NCBI RefSeq assembly: GCF_029623395.1
Contig: NZ_JAPYKK010000004.1
Span: 62,001-126,000 of the forward strand
Length of the DNA stretch: 64,000 nt
Origin: Sphingomonas echinoides
GTDB taxonomy: Bacteria > Pseudomonadota > Alphaproteobacteria > Sphingomonadales > Sphingomonadaceae
Direction of reading: 5' to 3'
Shown: in pieces, positions 35,844-44,632 of the stretch
Numbering within the stretch: the first letter of the stretch is position 1
Layout: every line of letters begins with the position of its first letter
Notes under the pieces: generated by a model
What the model saw: only the letters and a program-made list of their open reading frames with translations
Database searches by the model: none
Told to the model about the DNA's origin: nothing
Made by a program: the position numbers and the translations under genes

Positions 35844-36255
35844 TGTCGTCCTCGCGCCCATCGAGCTTGTTCCACAGCTTCGTCGTCCCCGCCTCGACCG
35901 CGCGATTGACGTATTGCGACGCCACCAGCCAGCCCTTGATCGGTCGCAACGGCAACAGGCATCCGATCAGCATGAACGGCAGCGAGACGAACAGGTGAAA
36001 CCACCACGCCGGCTCATACACCGCCTGGATCCACACCACGGCGAAAATCAGCGGGAAGGCGACGAGGCACAAGGAGAAGAATGCGGGGCCATCGTCCGGC
36101 GACGCGAAGCGGTAATCCAGCCCGCAGTTGTCACACGTCTTGGTCACCTTGAGCCATGAATCGAACATGTGCCCCTTGCCGCAACGCGGACACAAGCCCT
36201 TCCAGCCGCTTTTCAGGATCCATTCGAACGTGTTCGGCAAAATTTCAGCAGACAT
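35827..36255 (-). CDS. DUF983 family membrane protein
   Basis: A 142-aa protein with a small N-terminal zinc-binding motif (GLCPRCGKGHMF and KTCDNCGLDYRF, two CxxC pairs) followed by two or three membrane helices (AFFSLCLVAFPLIFAVVWIQ, HLFVSLPFMLIGCLLPLR) and an acidic tail. This layout is characteristic of DUF983, a widespread alphaproteobacterial family of unknown function. The ATG at 36255 was chosen because upstream codons lie over a palindrome. It overlaps the 110-aa hypothetical gene. Confidence 0.9.
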   Translation of the reverse strand: MSAEILPNTFEWILKSGWKGLCPRCGKGHMFDSWLKVTKTCDNCGLDYRFASPDDGPAFFSLCLVAFPLIFAVVWIQAVYEPAWWFHLFVSLPFMLIGCLLPLRPIKGWLVASQYVNRAVEAGTTKLWNKLDGREDDNVFDD

Positions 36256-36283
36256 ATCGGTACCACCACGAATCACTGATCCG

Positions 36284-36301
36284 TACATAGGTATTTATGT
36301 A
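36284..36301. promoter_or_regulatory. Inverted repeat upstream of the DUF983 gene
   Basis: TACATA (36284-36289) and TATGTA (36296-36301) form an inverted repeat with a 6-base spacer, about 30 bases before the DUF983 start. It lies in an AT-rich patch that could also hold a minus-strand promoter. It is short, so a chance match is possible. Confidence 0.35.
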
Positions 36302-36377
36302 TGGATTGTCGAGGGAATATGCATGCAAATATCGGAAGCGCCGGTTCAGCCAAAACCATCCCGGCGCGCTCCCCGGC

Positions 36378-37760
36378 TCACCCGAAGTGCGCGCCTTCCT
36401 CAACCTCATTCTCGATCACATGCATCAGATAATCGAGCGCGGTGCGCAATTCGGCGCGACTGAGCACGCCGCCCAGCGATATTCGCACGGCCTCGGTCGG
36501 CGGCCCCGTCACGGTAAACGCATCGCTGACGACGATGCTGAGGTCGGACGCCCGCATCTTCGCGGCAAACGCCGAGCGCTGCCACGGTTCGGGGAGCGAC
36601 AGCCAGATGTGGAAGGCATGCGGATCGGTCTGGTGCGCCACGCCCGTGAGCACCTGCGCCGCGATCTTCTGCCGCGCGGCGGTTTCGCGCCGCACCGCCT
36701 CCACCACGGTGTTGGCGGTGCCGTCCTCGATCCACAACGTGGAGAGCGCGGTCGTCATCGGCGACGCCATCACGCAGGTAGTGCGTAGATATCCGTTCAC
36801 CGGCCACAACCGCCGCTGGTCGGGCGCGACGAGATAGGCGATCCGCAACCCCGCACCGACGCATTTCGACAGGCTCGCGACGTAGAAGGTGATGTCGGGC
36901 GCCGACGTTACGAACGCGGCGGGCGGGCGGCGCAGCAGCGCGCCATAGGCATCGTCCTCCAGGATCACGACATCATGCGCCCGTGCGACCGCAATCGTGC
37001 GCAACCGCCGGTCCTCGGGCATCGTCGCGGTGGTCGGATTGAGCAGCGTCGGGTTGAGGTACAACGCCTTGGGCGCATGGTCGCGGCACAACGCCTCGAA
37101 CGCATCGGGGTCGATCCCTTGTGCGTCGATCGGCACACCCACCAGCTTCAGCCCCAGCCGCTGCGCGATTGCCCGGATCGGCGGATAGGTCAGCGCTTCG
37201 CACAGAAGCGTGTCGCCCGGTTGGGTCAGCGATTGCAGCACCGCCTGGAACGCCACATGCGTCCCCGGACAGATGACCAGCCGCTCGGTCTCGACCACCA
37301 CCCCGCGCTGCCGCAGGAAATGCGTCGCCGCTTCGCGCTGGACATAGGTGCCGCCGAATCCTTGATAGCGCATCAGCGTCGGCAGATCGTGCGCGACCTT
37401 CTGCAGCCCCGCCTGCATCCGATCGAGCAGCGCGCGCTCCTCGGGCTCGGGCGGGACGTTCATCGTCAGATCGACGACGGACGGGCGGGCGGCGACATGC
37501 GGCCGTTGCGACTGGCCGGCGATGAAAGTGCCCTGCCCGACGCGCGACGCGACCAGCCCGCGCCGCTGCGCCTCGACATAACCGCGCGCGACGGTCGTGA
37601 AATTGAGACCGAGCCGGTCCGCCAGCTCACGCTGCGGCGGCAAGCGATCCCCGACCCGCAAGCCGCCCGTGCGCACGTCGTCGGCGATCGCGTCGGCAAT
37701 CGCGCGATAGTGCGGCTTCCCGAACGGTTCGAGGTTCGGCGTCCAGTGTTGCGCGGTCAT
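36378..37760 (-). CDS. MocR-type transcriptional regulator divergent to the Nit1C cluster
   Basis: A 460-aa protein with an N-terminal GntR domain (residues 17-85: YRAIADAIADDVRTGGLRVG, DRLPPQRELADRLGLNFTTV, ARGYVEAQRRGLVASRVGQG) and a PLP aminotransferase-like domain (about 95-455), including VICPGTHVAFQAVLQSLTQP, NPTLLNPTTATMPEDRRLRT and the PLP lysine in VASLSKCVGAGLRIAYLVAP. The ATG at 37760 was chosen over an earlier start. It is transcribed away from the Nit1C operon across a 327-base region full of repeats, which makes it the likely regulator of that cluster. In Pseudomonas a different, sigma-54-type regulator controls nit genes. Confidence 0.93.
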   Translation of the reverse strand: MTAQHWTPNLEPFGKPHYRAIADAIADDVRTGGLRVGDRLPPQRELADRLGLNFTTVARGYVEAQRRGLVASRVGQGTFIAGQSQRPHVAARPSVVDLTMNVPPEPEERALLDRMQAGLQKVAHDLPTLMRYQGFGGTYVQREAATHFLRQRGVVVETERLVICPGTHVAFQAVLQSLTQPGDTLLCEALTYPPIRAIAQRLGLKLVGVPIDAQGIDPDAFEALCRDHAPKALYLNPTLLNPTTATMPEDRRLRTIAVARAHDVVILEDDAYGALLRRPPAAFVTSAPDITFYVASLSKCVGAGLRIAYLVAPDQRRLWPVNGYLRTTCVMASPMTTALSTLWIEDGTANTVVEAVRRETAARQKIAAQVLTGVAHQTDPHAFHIWLSLPEPWQRSAFAAKMRASDLSIVVSDAFTVTGPPTEAVRISLGGVLSRAELRTALDYLMHVIENEVEEGAHFG

Positions 37761-38087
37761 GCATCGCTCCCCGCCCCTGCTTAGGATTGCGCCACCCCTC
37801 AGGTCAATCACGCGACCGTCGCAGGCGGCTGGCGATTAAAGCGACCCGGAGCCGAGTGATGCTTTCGCCCTACATTGACTGCATTCGTACGTCGAATGCC
37901 CTCTGCCGCATCACCCCTATGCAGCTGACCGCTGCCATGACCACCGGTTCACCGCTTAAACCAAACGACTTACCGTGCATCATCAGGATATTGACCGCAT
38001 TTTACGGTCTGTAATGAATGCGATCATTGACGCCTAATGCCCCATCCTATTGACTGTGCATATTGCACTGCAACGAAGGAGATTCGC
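37761..38087. promoter_or_regulatory. Divergent MocR/Nit1C regulatory region with ATTGAC repeats and palindromes
   Basis: No gene fits in these 327 bases. ATTGACTGCATTC (37874-37886) and ATTGACCGCATTTT (37990-38003) are near-repeats, with further ATTGAC at 38026-38031 and 38049-38054. GCATTCG-TACGT-CGAATGC (37881-37899) is a 7-bp inverted repeat, and GTGCA-TAT-TGCAC (38056-38068) is another just before the ribosome binding site (AAGGAGA, 38076-38082). MocR proteins often bind direct repeats, so these are candidate operators; no clear -10 is visible. Confidence 0.6.
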
Positions 38088-38570
38088 ATGCCGACCGTCA
38101 CCAAGGCGCCACACCAGAAGGGCGATTTCTTCGTCGATTACGAACAGAAGGTGTTCGAGGATGTGAAGGCGGATCCCGGCGAAAAGGCGCTGGTCACCTT
38201 CCACACCGTCGCGTTCGAAGGCTCGATCGGGCTGGTCAACATGCTCCAGGCGACCCGCCTGCAGCGCAAGGGCTTCGAAACCAGCGTGCTGCTCTATGGC
38301 CCCGGCGTCACGCTCGGCATCCAGCGCGGCTTCCCGACGCTCGGCGACGAGGCGTTCCCCGGCCATATGGCGGTGAACAACCAGATCGAAAAGTTCATGA
38401 AGGAAGGCGGCAAGGTCTATGCCTGCCGCTTCGCGCTCCAGGCGCTGTACGGGCATGGCGAACCGTCGCTGATCCCCGGCATCACGCCGATCGCGCCGCA
38501 GGATGTGCTCGACATCATGCTGCTGCACCGCAAGGATAACGCCTTCATCCTCGATACCTGGACCCTCTGA
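38088..38570 (+). CDS. nitB: MSMEG_0572/Sll0783 family nitrogen starvation response protein (Nit1C)
   Basis: The first gene of the Nit1C operon, 160 aa. Conserved features are [20 protein letters not shown], the central [20 protein letters not shown] and [20 protein letters not shown], and a C-terminal [14 protein letters not shown]. The fold appears DsrE-like (alpha/beta, related to sulfur or small-molecule carriers), which is an inference. In Nit1C clusters this protein accompanies the nitrilase and is induced by nitrogen starvation; its biochemical role is unknown. Start ATG 38088 has an excellent AAGGAGA. Two bases separate it from the nitrilase gene. Confidence 0.88.
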   Translation: MPTVTKAPHQKGDFFVDYEQKVFEDVKADPGEKALVTFHTVAFEGSIGLVNMLQATRLQRKGFETSVLLYGPGVTLGIQRGFPTLGDEAFPGHMAVNNQIEKFMKEGGKVYACRFALQALYGHGEPSLIPGITPIAPQDVLDIMLLHRKDNAFILDTWTL

Positions 38571-38572
38571 CG

Positions 38573-39622
38573 ATGGCCGGGTCGATGAACGACCGCCGGA
38601 TCGTACGAGTCGCCGCCGCGCAGATCGCGCCGGTGCTCGATCGCCCCGGTGGCACGCTGGATCGCGTCCTCGCGGCGATCGACGAGGCGGGGGAAAAGGG
38701 CGTGGGCTTCATGGTCTTCCCGGAGACCTTCCTGCCCTATTATCCCTATTTCTCGTTCATCGACCCGCCCTATCGCATCGGCGCCAAGCATCTCGCGCTC
38801 TATGACGAAGCCGTGGTCGTCCCCGGCCCGGTCACCCAGGCGCTAGCAAGTGCGGCGCGGCGCCATGCGATGGTGCTGGTCGTCGGCGTCAACGAACGCG
38901 ACGGCGGCACGCTCTACAATACCCAGCTCGTCTTCGATGCCGATGGCACGCTCGCGCTCAAGCGCCGCAAGATCACGCCGACCTATCATGAGCGGATGAT
39001 CTGGGGCCAAGGCGATGGCTCGGGCCTGCGCGCGGTGGATACCGCGGTCGGGCGGGTCGGCGCGCTGGCCTGTTGGGAGCATTACAATCCTCTCGCTCGC
39101 TATGCGCTGATGGCCGATGGCGAGGAAATCCACGCCAGCCAGTTCCCCGGATCGATGGTCGGCAAGGTCTTTCACGACCAGATCGAGGCCGCCATTCGCC
39201 ACCATGCCGCGGAAAGCGGCTGCTTCGTGGTCAACGCCACCGGCTGGCTGACCGACGAACAGCGCGCGGCGATCGCACCGGACGAGGCGCATCGTCGCGC
39301 GATTTCCGGCGGTTGCCACACCGCGATCGTTTCGCCCGAAGGGCAGAATGTCGTCCCCCCGCTGACCTCCGGCGAGGGGTTGCTGATCGCCGATTGCGAC
39401 ATGGCGCTCGTCACCAAGCGCAAGCGGATGATGGACTCGGTCGGCCATTACGCCCGCCCCGAGCTGCTTTCGCTCCACCTGGACGACCGCCCCAAGCCCG
39501 CCATCCACCGCGCAAGTCCTGCCGCCCATTCCGACCGGGAGTTCCCTTATGCCACCGAAACCCAGCACCCTGACGGCATCGATGATCGCCGATCTGCAGT
39601 CGCACGGGATTCGGCTGGCTGA
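38573..39622 (+). CDS. nitC: Nitrilase of the Nit1C cluster (Nit6803 family)
   Basis: A 349-aa nitrilase-superfamily enzyme that hydrolyses nitriles; the Nit1C member is linked genetically to cyanide assimilation in Pseudomonas. The triad is intact: Glu51 in [14 protein letters not shown], Lys133 in [18 protein letters not shown], and Cys167 in [15 protein letters not shown]. The C-terminal part after [15 protein letters not shown] is a tail partly overlapping the next gene by 74 bases. The start could be ATG 38573 or 38585 ([20 protein letters not shown]), both in frame. The role in this organism is an inference from cluster identity. Confidence 0.95.
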   Translation: MAGSMNDRRIVRVAAAQIAPVLDRPGGTLDRVLAAIDEAGEKGVGFMVFPETFLPYYPYFSFIDPPYRIGAKHLALYDEAVVVPGPVTQALASAARRHAMVLVVGVNERDGGTLYNTQLVFDADGTLALKRRKITPTYHERMIWGQGDGSGLRAVDTAVGRVGALACWEHYNPLARYALMADGEEIHASQFPGSMVGKVFHDQIEAAIRHHAAESGCFVVNATGWLTDEQRAAIAPDEAHRRAISGGCHTAIVSPEGQNVVPPLTSGEGLLIADCDMALVTKRKRMMDSVGHYARPELLSLHLDDRPKPAIHRASPAAHSDREFPYATETQHPDGIDDRRSAVARDSAG

Positions 39623-40679
39623 TCCCAAGGCGGGTGTCGCCAGCCGCCGCGGCGGCGCGGGGCCTTCGGACCACAAGGCGATGACGATCGACGGCATCAC
39701 CGTGATGGTGCCGGTGCACACCGCCACCGCCTTCGACAGCCCGTTCAAGGCCAGCGCCCCCGCCGCCGATGGCAGCGTCGAGGTGACGTGCGACGGTCGC
39801 AGCGTCGGCACGCTCAGCTTCCCGCCCCGCCCGCGCTTCTACGATCTGCAGACCGCGGAGGGCGTTCCCTATTCGCACATCGCGACGCTCCACGGGCGCG
39901 ACGTGCTCGCCACCACCATCCTCCAGACCTGCATCCGCTATCAAAGCCGGACCAAGACTTGCCAGTTCTGCGCGATCGGCCAGTCGCTCGCGGCCGGGCG
40001 CACGGTGGCGCACAAGACGCCGGCGCAGCTTGCCGAAGTCGCGAAGGCAGCGGTGGCCCTCGATGGCGTGCGGCACATGGTGATGACCACCGGCACGCCC
40101 AACGCCACCGATCGCGGCGCCGCCGTGTTGTGCGACAGCGCCGCCGCGGTGAAGGCCGCCGTCGCATTGCCGATCCAGGGCCAGTGCGAGCCGCCGAACG
40201 ACGACGTCTGGTTTACCCGGATGCGCGATGCCGGGATCGACACGCTGGGCATGCATCTGGAAGTGGTGACGCCCGCGCTGCGCCAGCGCATCATGCCGGG
40301 CAAGGCGAGCGTCCCGATCGAACGCTATATGACCGCGTTCGAAGCTGCGGTGCCGGTGTTCGGGCGCGGCCAGGTGTCGACCTATATCCTCGCCGGGCTT
40401 GGCGATACGCGCGAGACGCTGCTCGACATTTCGGCGCGGTTGATCGCGCTGGGGGTCTATCCGTTCATCGTCCCGTTCGTGCCGATCTCCGGCACGCCGC
40501 TCGAGGATCATCCCTCGCCCGATCCCGCCTTCATGGCGTCGGTGCTCCAGCCGCTGGCGCAAATGCTGCGCGATGGCGGGCTGGCGGCGGAATCGGTCAA
40601 GGCCGGGTGTGCGCGCTGCGGCGCCTGCTCGGCGCTGTCGACCTTCGAAAAACTGCTCCCGGTGCGGGAAGCCGCGTGA
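39549..40679 (+). CDS. nitD: MSMEG_0568 family radical SAM protein (Nit1C)
   Basis: A 376-aa radical-SAM protein. Its cluster motif is unusual: [17 protein letters not shown], i.e. C-x9-C-x2-C rather than C-x3-C-x2-C, followed by SAM-binding residues around [21 protein letters not shown] second cysteine-rich motif [10 protein letters not shown] lies near the C-terminus and may bind an additional cluster. The reaction is unknown. The start at 39549 (ribosome site GGGAG about 7 bases upstream) gives a 74-base overlap with nitC; an internal ATG at 39582 would still overlap. This overlap is consistent with translational coupling in the cluster. Confidence 0.93.
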   Translation: MPPKPSTLTASMIADLQSHGIRLADPKAGVASRRGGAGPSDHKAMTIDGITVMVPVHTATAFDSPFKASAPAADGSVEVTCDGRSVGTLSFPPRPRFYDLQTAEGVPYSHIATLHGRDVLATTILQTCIRYQSRTKTCQFCAIGQSLAAGRTVAHKTPAQLAEVAKAAVALDGVRHMVMTTGTPNATDRGAAVLCDSAAAVKAAVALPIQGQCEPPNDDVWFTRMRDAGIDTLGMHLEVVTPALRQRIMPGKASVPIERYMTAFEAAVPVFGRGQVSTYILAGLGDTRETLLDISARLIALGVYPFIVPFVPISGTPLEDHPSPDPAFMASVLQPLAQMLRDGGLAAESVKAGCARCGACSALSTFEKLLPVREAA

Positions 40680-41218
40680 TGGACCTCGTCGCCCCCCCGC
40701 CCTTCCTCGCCAGCGACTATATCGTGCGCTTCGCCAGCGAACGCTGGGAAGCCGCGGGCGCCGCCGAGCTGCGCCGCCAGGTCTTCTGTACCGAACAGCG
40801 CGTGTTCGACCATGACGACCGCGACGCGACCGATGCGGTGGCGACCACGATCGTCGCGCTTTCCACGCTCGCGGGCGGGCCGGACGAAGTGATCGGCACG
40901 GTGCGCATCCATCAAAGCGCGCCAGGCATCTGGTGGGGATCGCGGCTCGCCGTCGCACCGGCCTATCGGCGCGTCGGGATCATCGGCCCCGCGCTGATCC
41001 GGCTGGCGGTGTCGAGCGCGCATGCGATGGGGTGCGTCCGCTTCTTCGCGCACGTCCAGTCGCCCAACGAGCTGCTGTTCCGCCGCCTCCACTGGGCGAA
41101 GATCGAGCAGCTCGCGCTGCACGGCCGCGAGCATCTGCTGATGCAGGCCGATCTCGCCTATTATCCCCCGATCGCCGACGGCACGATCGGCTTCCACGCC
41201 GCGCGGCGGGCGGCGTGA
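40679..41218 (+). CDS. nitE: MSMEG_0567/Sll0786 family N-acetyltransferase (Nit1C)
   Basis: A 179-aa GNAT-fold protein. It begins [20 protein letters not shown] and has the acetyl-CoA region in IWWGSRLAVAPAYRRVGIIG and the FRRLHWAKIEQLALHGREHL C-terminal segment. This family is a fixed member of Nit1C clusters. The acceptor is unknown; the gene order suggests acetylation of an intermediate made by NitC or NitD. It overlaps nitD by one base (TGATG at 40677-40681) and nitF by four. Confidence 0.9.
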   Translation: MDLVAPPPFLASDYIVRFASERWEAAGAAELRRQVFCTEQRVFDHDDRDATDAVATTIVALSTLAGGPDEVIGTVRIHQSAPGIWWGSRLAVAPAYRRVGIIGPALIRLAVSSAHAMGCVRFFAHVQSPNELLFRRLHWAKIEQLALHGREHLLMQADLAYYPPIADGTIGFHAARRAA

Positions 41219-42201
41219 GCGAAGCGGCGCGCCTCGCCACGCTGATCCGCGAGAGCCGCGGCGTCGCGCATAAATGCGATATTGCGCCGGTCATCGCGCA
41301 GCTCGGCATCGGCGCCGGCGATGCGGTTCCGGTCGGCGATGATACCGCGGTGATCCCGCACCCGAACGGCGGCAACCTGTTGTTCGCGATCGAGGGTTTC
41401 GTTGCCGATTTCGTCGCCGCCGATCCGTGGTTCGCCGGTTATTGCGGGGTGATGGTCAACCTCAGCGACGTCGCCGCGATGGGCGGTCGCGCGATCGCCG
41501 TCGTCGATGCGCTGTGGAGCGCGGGCGAGGAACAGGCCGCCGAGATCCTGGCGGGGATGCGCGAAGCCGCCGCGCGCTACGGCGTACCGATCGTCGGCGG
41601 GCATACCAACCTCAAGGCGACCGCGCCGCAACTCGCCGTCGCCGTGCTGGGCGAGGCGGAACATCCGGTCACCAGCTTCGCGGCCCGCCCCGGAGACGCG
41701 CTGATCGTCGTCACCGATCTGCGCGGCCGGTTCCGCGATCCGTTTCCGTGGTGGGATGCCAGCACCGGCACCGCCGACGCCGCCCGGCTGCGCGCCGATC
41801 TCGCGCTGCTGCCCGCGCTCGCCGCCGAGGGGCTGCTGCGCGCGGGCAAGGACATCAGCATGGCCGGCGTCGTCGGCACCGCGATGATGCTGGCGGAGAC
41901 GTCCGGCGTCGGTGTCGAGATCGACCTCGATCGCCTGCCCCGCCCCGATAGCGTCGCGATCGATCGCTGGCTGACCGCCTTCCCGAGCTTCGGCTTCGTG
42001 CTCGCGGTCGCACCGGAGAACACCGACGCCGTGCTCGCCCGCTTCGCCGCGCGCGACATCGCCGCCGCCATCGCCGGGACCGTCATTGACGAACGCCGCG
42101 CCAATATCGTCACGGGCGGCGGGAGCGCCACCGTGTGGGATTTCGCCACCCCTTTCATCGGCGGTCCCGCCACCGCATCGGAGACCTTGGTCCATGCCTG
42201 A
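41215..42201 (+). CDS. nitF: Sll0787 family AIR-synthase-like protein (Nit1C)
   Basis: A 328-aa ATP-binding protein of the PurM/SelD/HypE fold. It has the N-terminal ATP-loop VPVGDDTAVIPHPNGGN, then YCGVMVNLSDVAAMGGRAIA, PIVGGHTNLKATAPQLAVAV, AGKDISMAGVVGTAMMLAET and a C-terminal GGGSATVWDFATPF. Proteins of this fold use ATP to activate carbonyl or amide groups in nucleotide or metal-centre synthesis. The start is GTG 41215, overlapping the nitE stop (GTGA). It overlaps nitG by eight bases. The substrate in Nit1C is not known. Confidence 0.92.
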   Translation: MSEAARLATLIRESRGVAHKCDIAPVIAQLGIGAGDAVPVGDDTAVIPHPNGGNLLFAIEGFVADFVAADPWFAGYCGVMVNLSDVAAMGGRAIAVVDALWSAGEEQAAEILAGMREAAARYGVPIVGGHTNLKATAPQLAVAVLGEAEHPVTSFAARPGDALIVVTDLRGRFRDPFPWWDASTGTADAARLRADLALLPALAAEGLLRAGKDISMAGVVGTAMMLAETSGVGVEIDLDRLPRPDSVAIDRWLTAFPSFGFVLAVAPENTDAVLARFAARDIAAAIAGTVIDERRANIVTGGGSATVWDFATPFIGGPATASETLVHA

Positions 42202-42481
42202 AATGCGCTTCGTCGTCCGCTGGCCGGATGGCCACCGCGAACGCTGCTACTCGCCCTCGACCATCATCGCCGAACGGCTGACGGCGGGAATCGACTATCC
42301 GCTCGCCGATTTCGTGCGTGACGCCACCGCCGCGCTCGAGGAAGCCAGCGATCGGGTACGCGCCCGCTACGGCATGGGCTGCGGCCACGCGATGCAGCAG
42401 TCGCAACAGATCACCAATACCGCACGCCGCTTCGCCGATCGCGCGGACGCCGTGGTCCACATCGAACGCTTCGAATCCTGA
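42194..42481 (+). CDS. nitG: MSMEG_0570 family nitrogen starvation response protein (Nit1C)
   Basis: A 95-aa protein starting MPEMRFVVRWPDGHRERCYS and containing PLADFVRDATAALEEASDRV and a GMGCGHAMQQSQQI motif with Cys and His residues. This small protein is a recognised, uncharacterised member of Nit1C clusters. It shows no membrane segment. The ATG at 42194 lies within the end of nitF. Gap to nitH is 13 bases with the ribosome site AGGAGG in between. Confidence 0.87.
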   Translation: MPEMRFVVRWPDGHRERCYSPSTIIAERLTAGIDYPLADFVRDATAALEEASDRVRARYGMGCGHAMQQSQQITNTARRFADRADAVVHIERFES

Positions 42482-42494
42482 GGAGGACCCTGCC

Positions 42495-43778
42495 ATGACC
42501 GATACGCCCGTCCCGCGTACCCATGTTTCCGTGCTGTTCGTCGGTGGTGGCCAGGGCGGCTTGTCGCTCAGCCATCTGCTCCAGCAAGAGGGGATCGACC
42601 ATGTCGTGCTGGAAAAGAACCGGATCGGGCACAGCTGGCGCGACGAGCGCTGGGACAGTTTCTGCCTGGTCACGCCCAACCACCACTGCCGCCTGCCCGG
42701 CTATGACTATGGCGCCGATCATGGCGGCACCGATCCGCACGGCTTCATGGTCAAGGACGAGATCGTCGCCTTTATCGAAGGCTATGCGAAGAAGGTGAAG
42801 CCACCGATCCGCGAAGGCGTGGCGGTCACCCGCATCGTGCAGGAGGGTGCGGGCTATCTGGTCGAGACCACCGACGGCGTCTACACCGCGGACCGCGTCG
42901 TCATCGCGATCAGCGGCTATCACGTGCCGATCGTCCCGCGGGTCGGCCAGGGCATGCCCGCCGGCGTGACGCAGATCCAGTCGCTCGATTACCGCAATCC
43001 CGATGCCCTCCCCGATGGGGCCGTATTGGTGGTCGGCTCCGGCCAGTCGGGGTGCCAGATCGCCGAGGATCTCCACCTCGCCGGGCGGCAGGTCCATCTC
43101 GCGGTCGGCGATGCGCCGCGCGCGCCGCGCCAGTATCGCGGCAAGGATTCGACCGAATGGCTCGAGGAGATGGGGCATTACGACCTGCCGATCGACGACC
43201 ATCCGATGAGCGAAAAGGTCCGCCAGAACGAGAACCACTATCTCACCGGCCGCGACGGCGGGCGCGAAATCGATCTGCGGCTGTTCGCGACGCAGGGGAT
43301 GAAGCTGTACGGCATGCTCGCCGGGGTCGACCAGGGCGTCGTCCGGTTCCAACCAGACCTGTCGGAGCATCTCGACCGGGCGGACGCGACGTTCAACCGA
43401 ATCCGCGCGACCATCGACGGCTATATCGCGCGCGAGGGCATCGATGCACCGTCCGCCGATCCCTACGTGCCGTGCTGGTCGCCGCCCGAAGAACCGCTGT
43501 CGCTCGATCTGGCGGCGGAAGGGATCGGCAGCGTGGTCTGGTGCACCGGCTTCCGCATGGACTTCTCGTTCATCGAGGCGCCGGTGTTCGATGCGCGCGG
43601 CTATCCCGATCATCATCGCGGCGTCTCGGCGCACCCCGGGCTGTATTTCATCGGCTTGCCGTGGCTCAACACCTGGGGATCGGGCCGCTTCCACGCGGTG
43701 GCACGCGACGCCGCGCACATCGTCGACCACATCGCCGCATCGCTCGCCCCGGCGCAGCGGATGGTTGCGGCGGGATGA
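42495..43778 (+). CDS. nitH: MSMEG_0569 family flavin-dependent oxidoreductase (Nit1C)
   Basis: A 427-aa FAD/NAD(P)H flavoprotein of the monooxygenase type. FAD-binding [20 protein letters not shown] (residues 15-34) and NADPH-binding [20 protein letters not shown] (residues 180-200) are both present, with [20 protein letters not shown] and the ending [18 protein letters not shown]. Such enzymes oxygenate nitrogen or carbon atoms; this family is fixed in Nit1C but its substrate is unknown. It overlaps the next gene by four bases (ATGA). Confidence 0.93.
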   Translation: MTDTPVPRTHVSVLFVGGGQGGLSLSHLLQQEGIDHVVLEKNRIGHSWRDERWDSFCLVTPNHHCRLPGYDYGADHGGTDPHGFMVKDEIVAFIEGYAKKVKPPIREGVAVTRIVQEGAGYLVETTDGVYTADRVVIAISGYHVPIVPRVGQGMPAGVTQIQSLDYRNPDALPDGAVLVVGSGQSGCQIAEDLHLAGRQVHLAVGDAPRAPRQYRGKDSTEWLEEMGHYDLPIDDHPMSEKVRQNENHYLTGRDGGREIDLRLFATQGMKLYGMLAGVDQGVVRFQPDLSEHLDRADATFNRIRATIDGYIAREGIDAPSADPYVPCWSPPEEPLSLDLAAEGIGSVVWCTGFRMDFSFIEAPVFDARGYPDHHRGVSAHPGLYFIGLPWLNTWGSGRFHAVARDAAHIVDHIAASLAPAQRMVAAG

Positions 43779-44620
43779 TCGCCAGCGCCGCCGCCAACCT
43801 TGTCGCCACGCAGGAGTCGCTGCGCATCGGCATGCCCGAGCTCTGCCGGGCGGGGCTGTCGGAAGGCTGGATGTGGAAGGCGGCGGGGCACCGTCACTGG
43901 CTGGCGCTGGCGGAAGCGCATGGCCTGGACCGCCCCGACTTCCGCGATGCGACCGGCGCGCGCCTCTACGCCGCCTTTACCGGGGTCGCGCTGGAAGACG
44001 GGCGGCTCGACCAGGTCGCGGAACACGATCAGCTCGCGTTCGCCGTCACCCTGTCGCGCACCGGCCGCAGCCGTTTCCGCAGCACCGTCACGCTCTCGGT
44101 CGAGGACGAGACGGTCGCGCGGCTGACGCTCGACAGCGCGTTCGTCGGCAGAAGGGAAGCCGGCCGCAATCGATCCGCGACTCGCGGGCTGGTCGCGCGG
44201 CCATGCCGCCTGTTGCCACCCGCCGACCCTGCGCCACCGTTCCGCGCGCAGGGGTGGGAGCACCACGGTCCGTTCCGCCGCGCGGACCGCAAAGACCTGG
44301 CCCGACTGACGCTCGACCCCAACCCGCACGAGGATTTCAACGGCGCGGATTTCCTTTATTTCGCCGCCTTCCCCGCGCTCATCGATCGCGCGGAATGGGC
44401 GTGGTTCCGACGGCTGGATCCGCCGCTCACCACGCACGCCCGGCGGATCGCCTATCTCGGCAACATCGAACTGGGGGACCGCGTCACCGCCGTCCTCTGC
44501 GGCGTGCACGCGGTCGACGCTGCGGTTTCGCACTGGATCGAATTGCGCCGGGAAGACGACAGCCTGATCGCCATCGCCTTCACCGATCGCCTGCCCGCGC
44601 AACGGGCTGCCGCCGGTTAG
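43775..44620 (+). CDS. Pnap_2097/LnmK-like double-hotdog protein, added to the Nit1C operon
   Basis: A 281-aa protein that resembles the Pnap_2097 family related to LnmK, a double-hotdog acyltransferase/decarboxylase acting on acyl-carrier-protein thioesters. The visible match is the central FRRADRKDLARLTLDPNPHE and DFNGADFLYFAAFPALIDRA, with a C-terminal VTAVLCGVHAVDAAVSHWIE. It starts [20 protein letters not shown] at 43775, overlapping nitH, so it is certainly in the operon. This gene is not one of the seven usual Nit1C genes, and no acyl-carrier or polyketide gene is nearby. It ends 12 bases before the convergent porin gene. Family assignment is from memory of the pattern and should be tested. 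Confidence 0.65.
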   Translation: MIASAAANLVATQESLRIGMPELCRAGLSEGWMWKAAGHRHWLALAEAHGLDRPDFRDATGARLYAAFTGVALEDGRLDQVAEHDQLAFAVTLSRTGRSRFRSTVTLSVEDETVARLTLDSAFVGRREAGRNRSATRGLVARPCRLLPPADPAPPFRAQGWEHHGPFRRADRKDLARLTLDPNPHEDFNGADFLYFAAFPALIDRAEWAWFRRLDPPLTTHARRIAYLGNIELGDRVTAVLCGVHAVDAAVSHWIELRREDDSLIAIAFTDRLPAQRAAAG

Positions 44621-44632
44621 GCGCCAGCGCGA

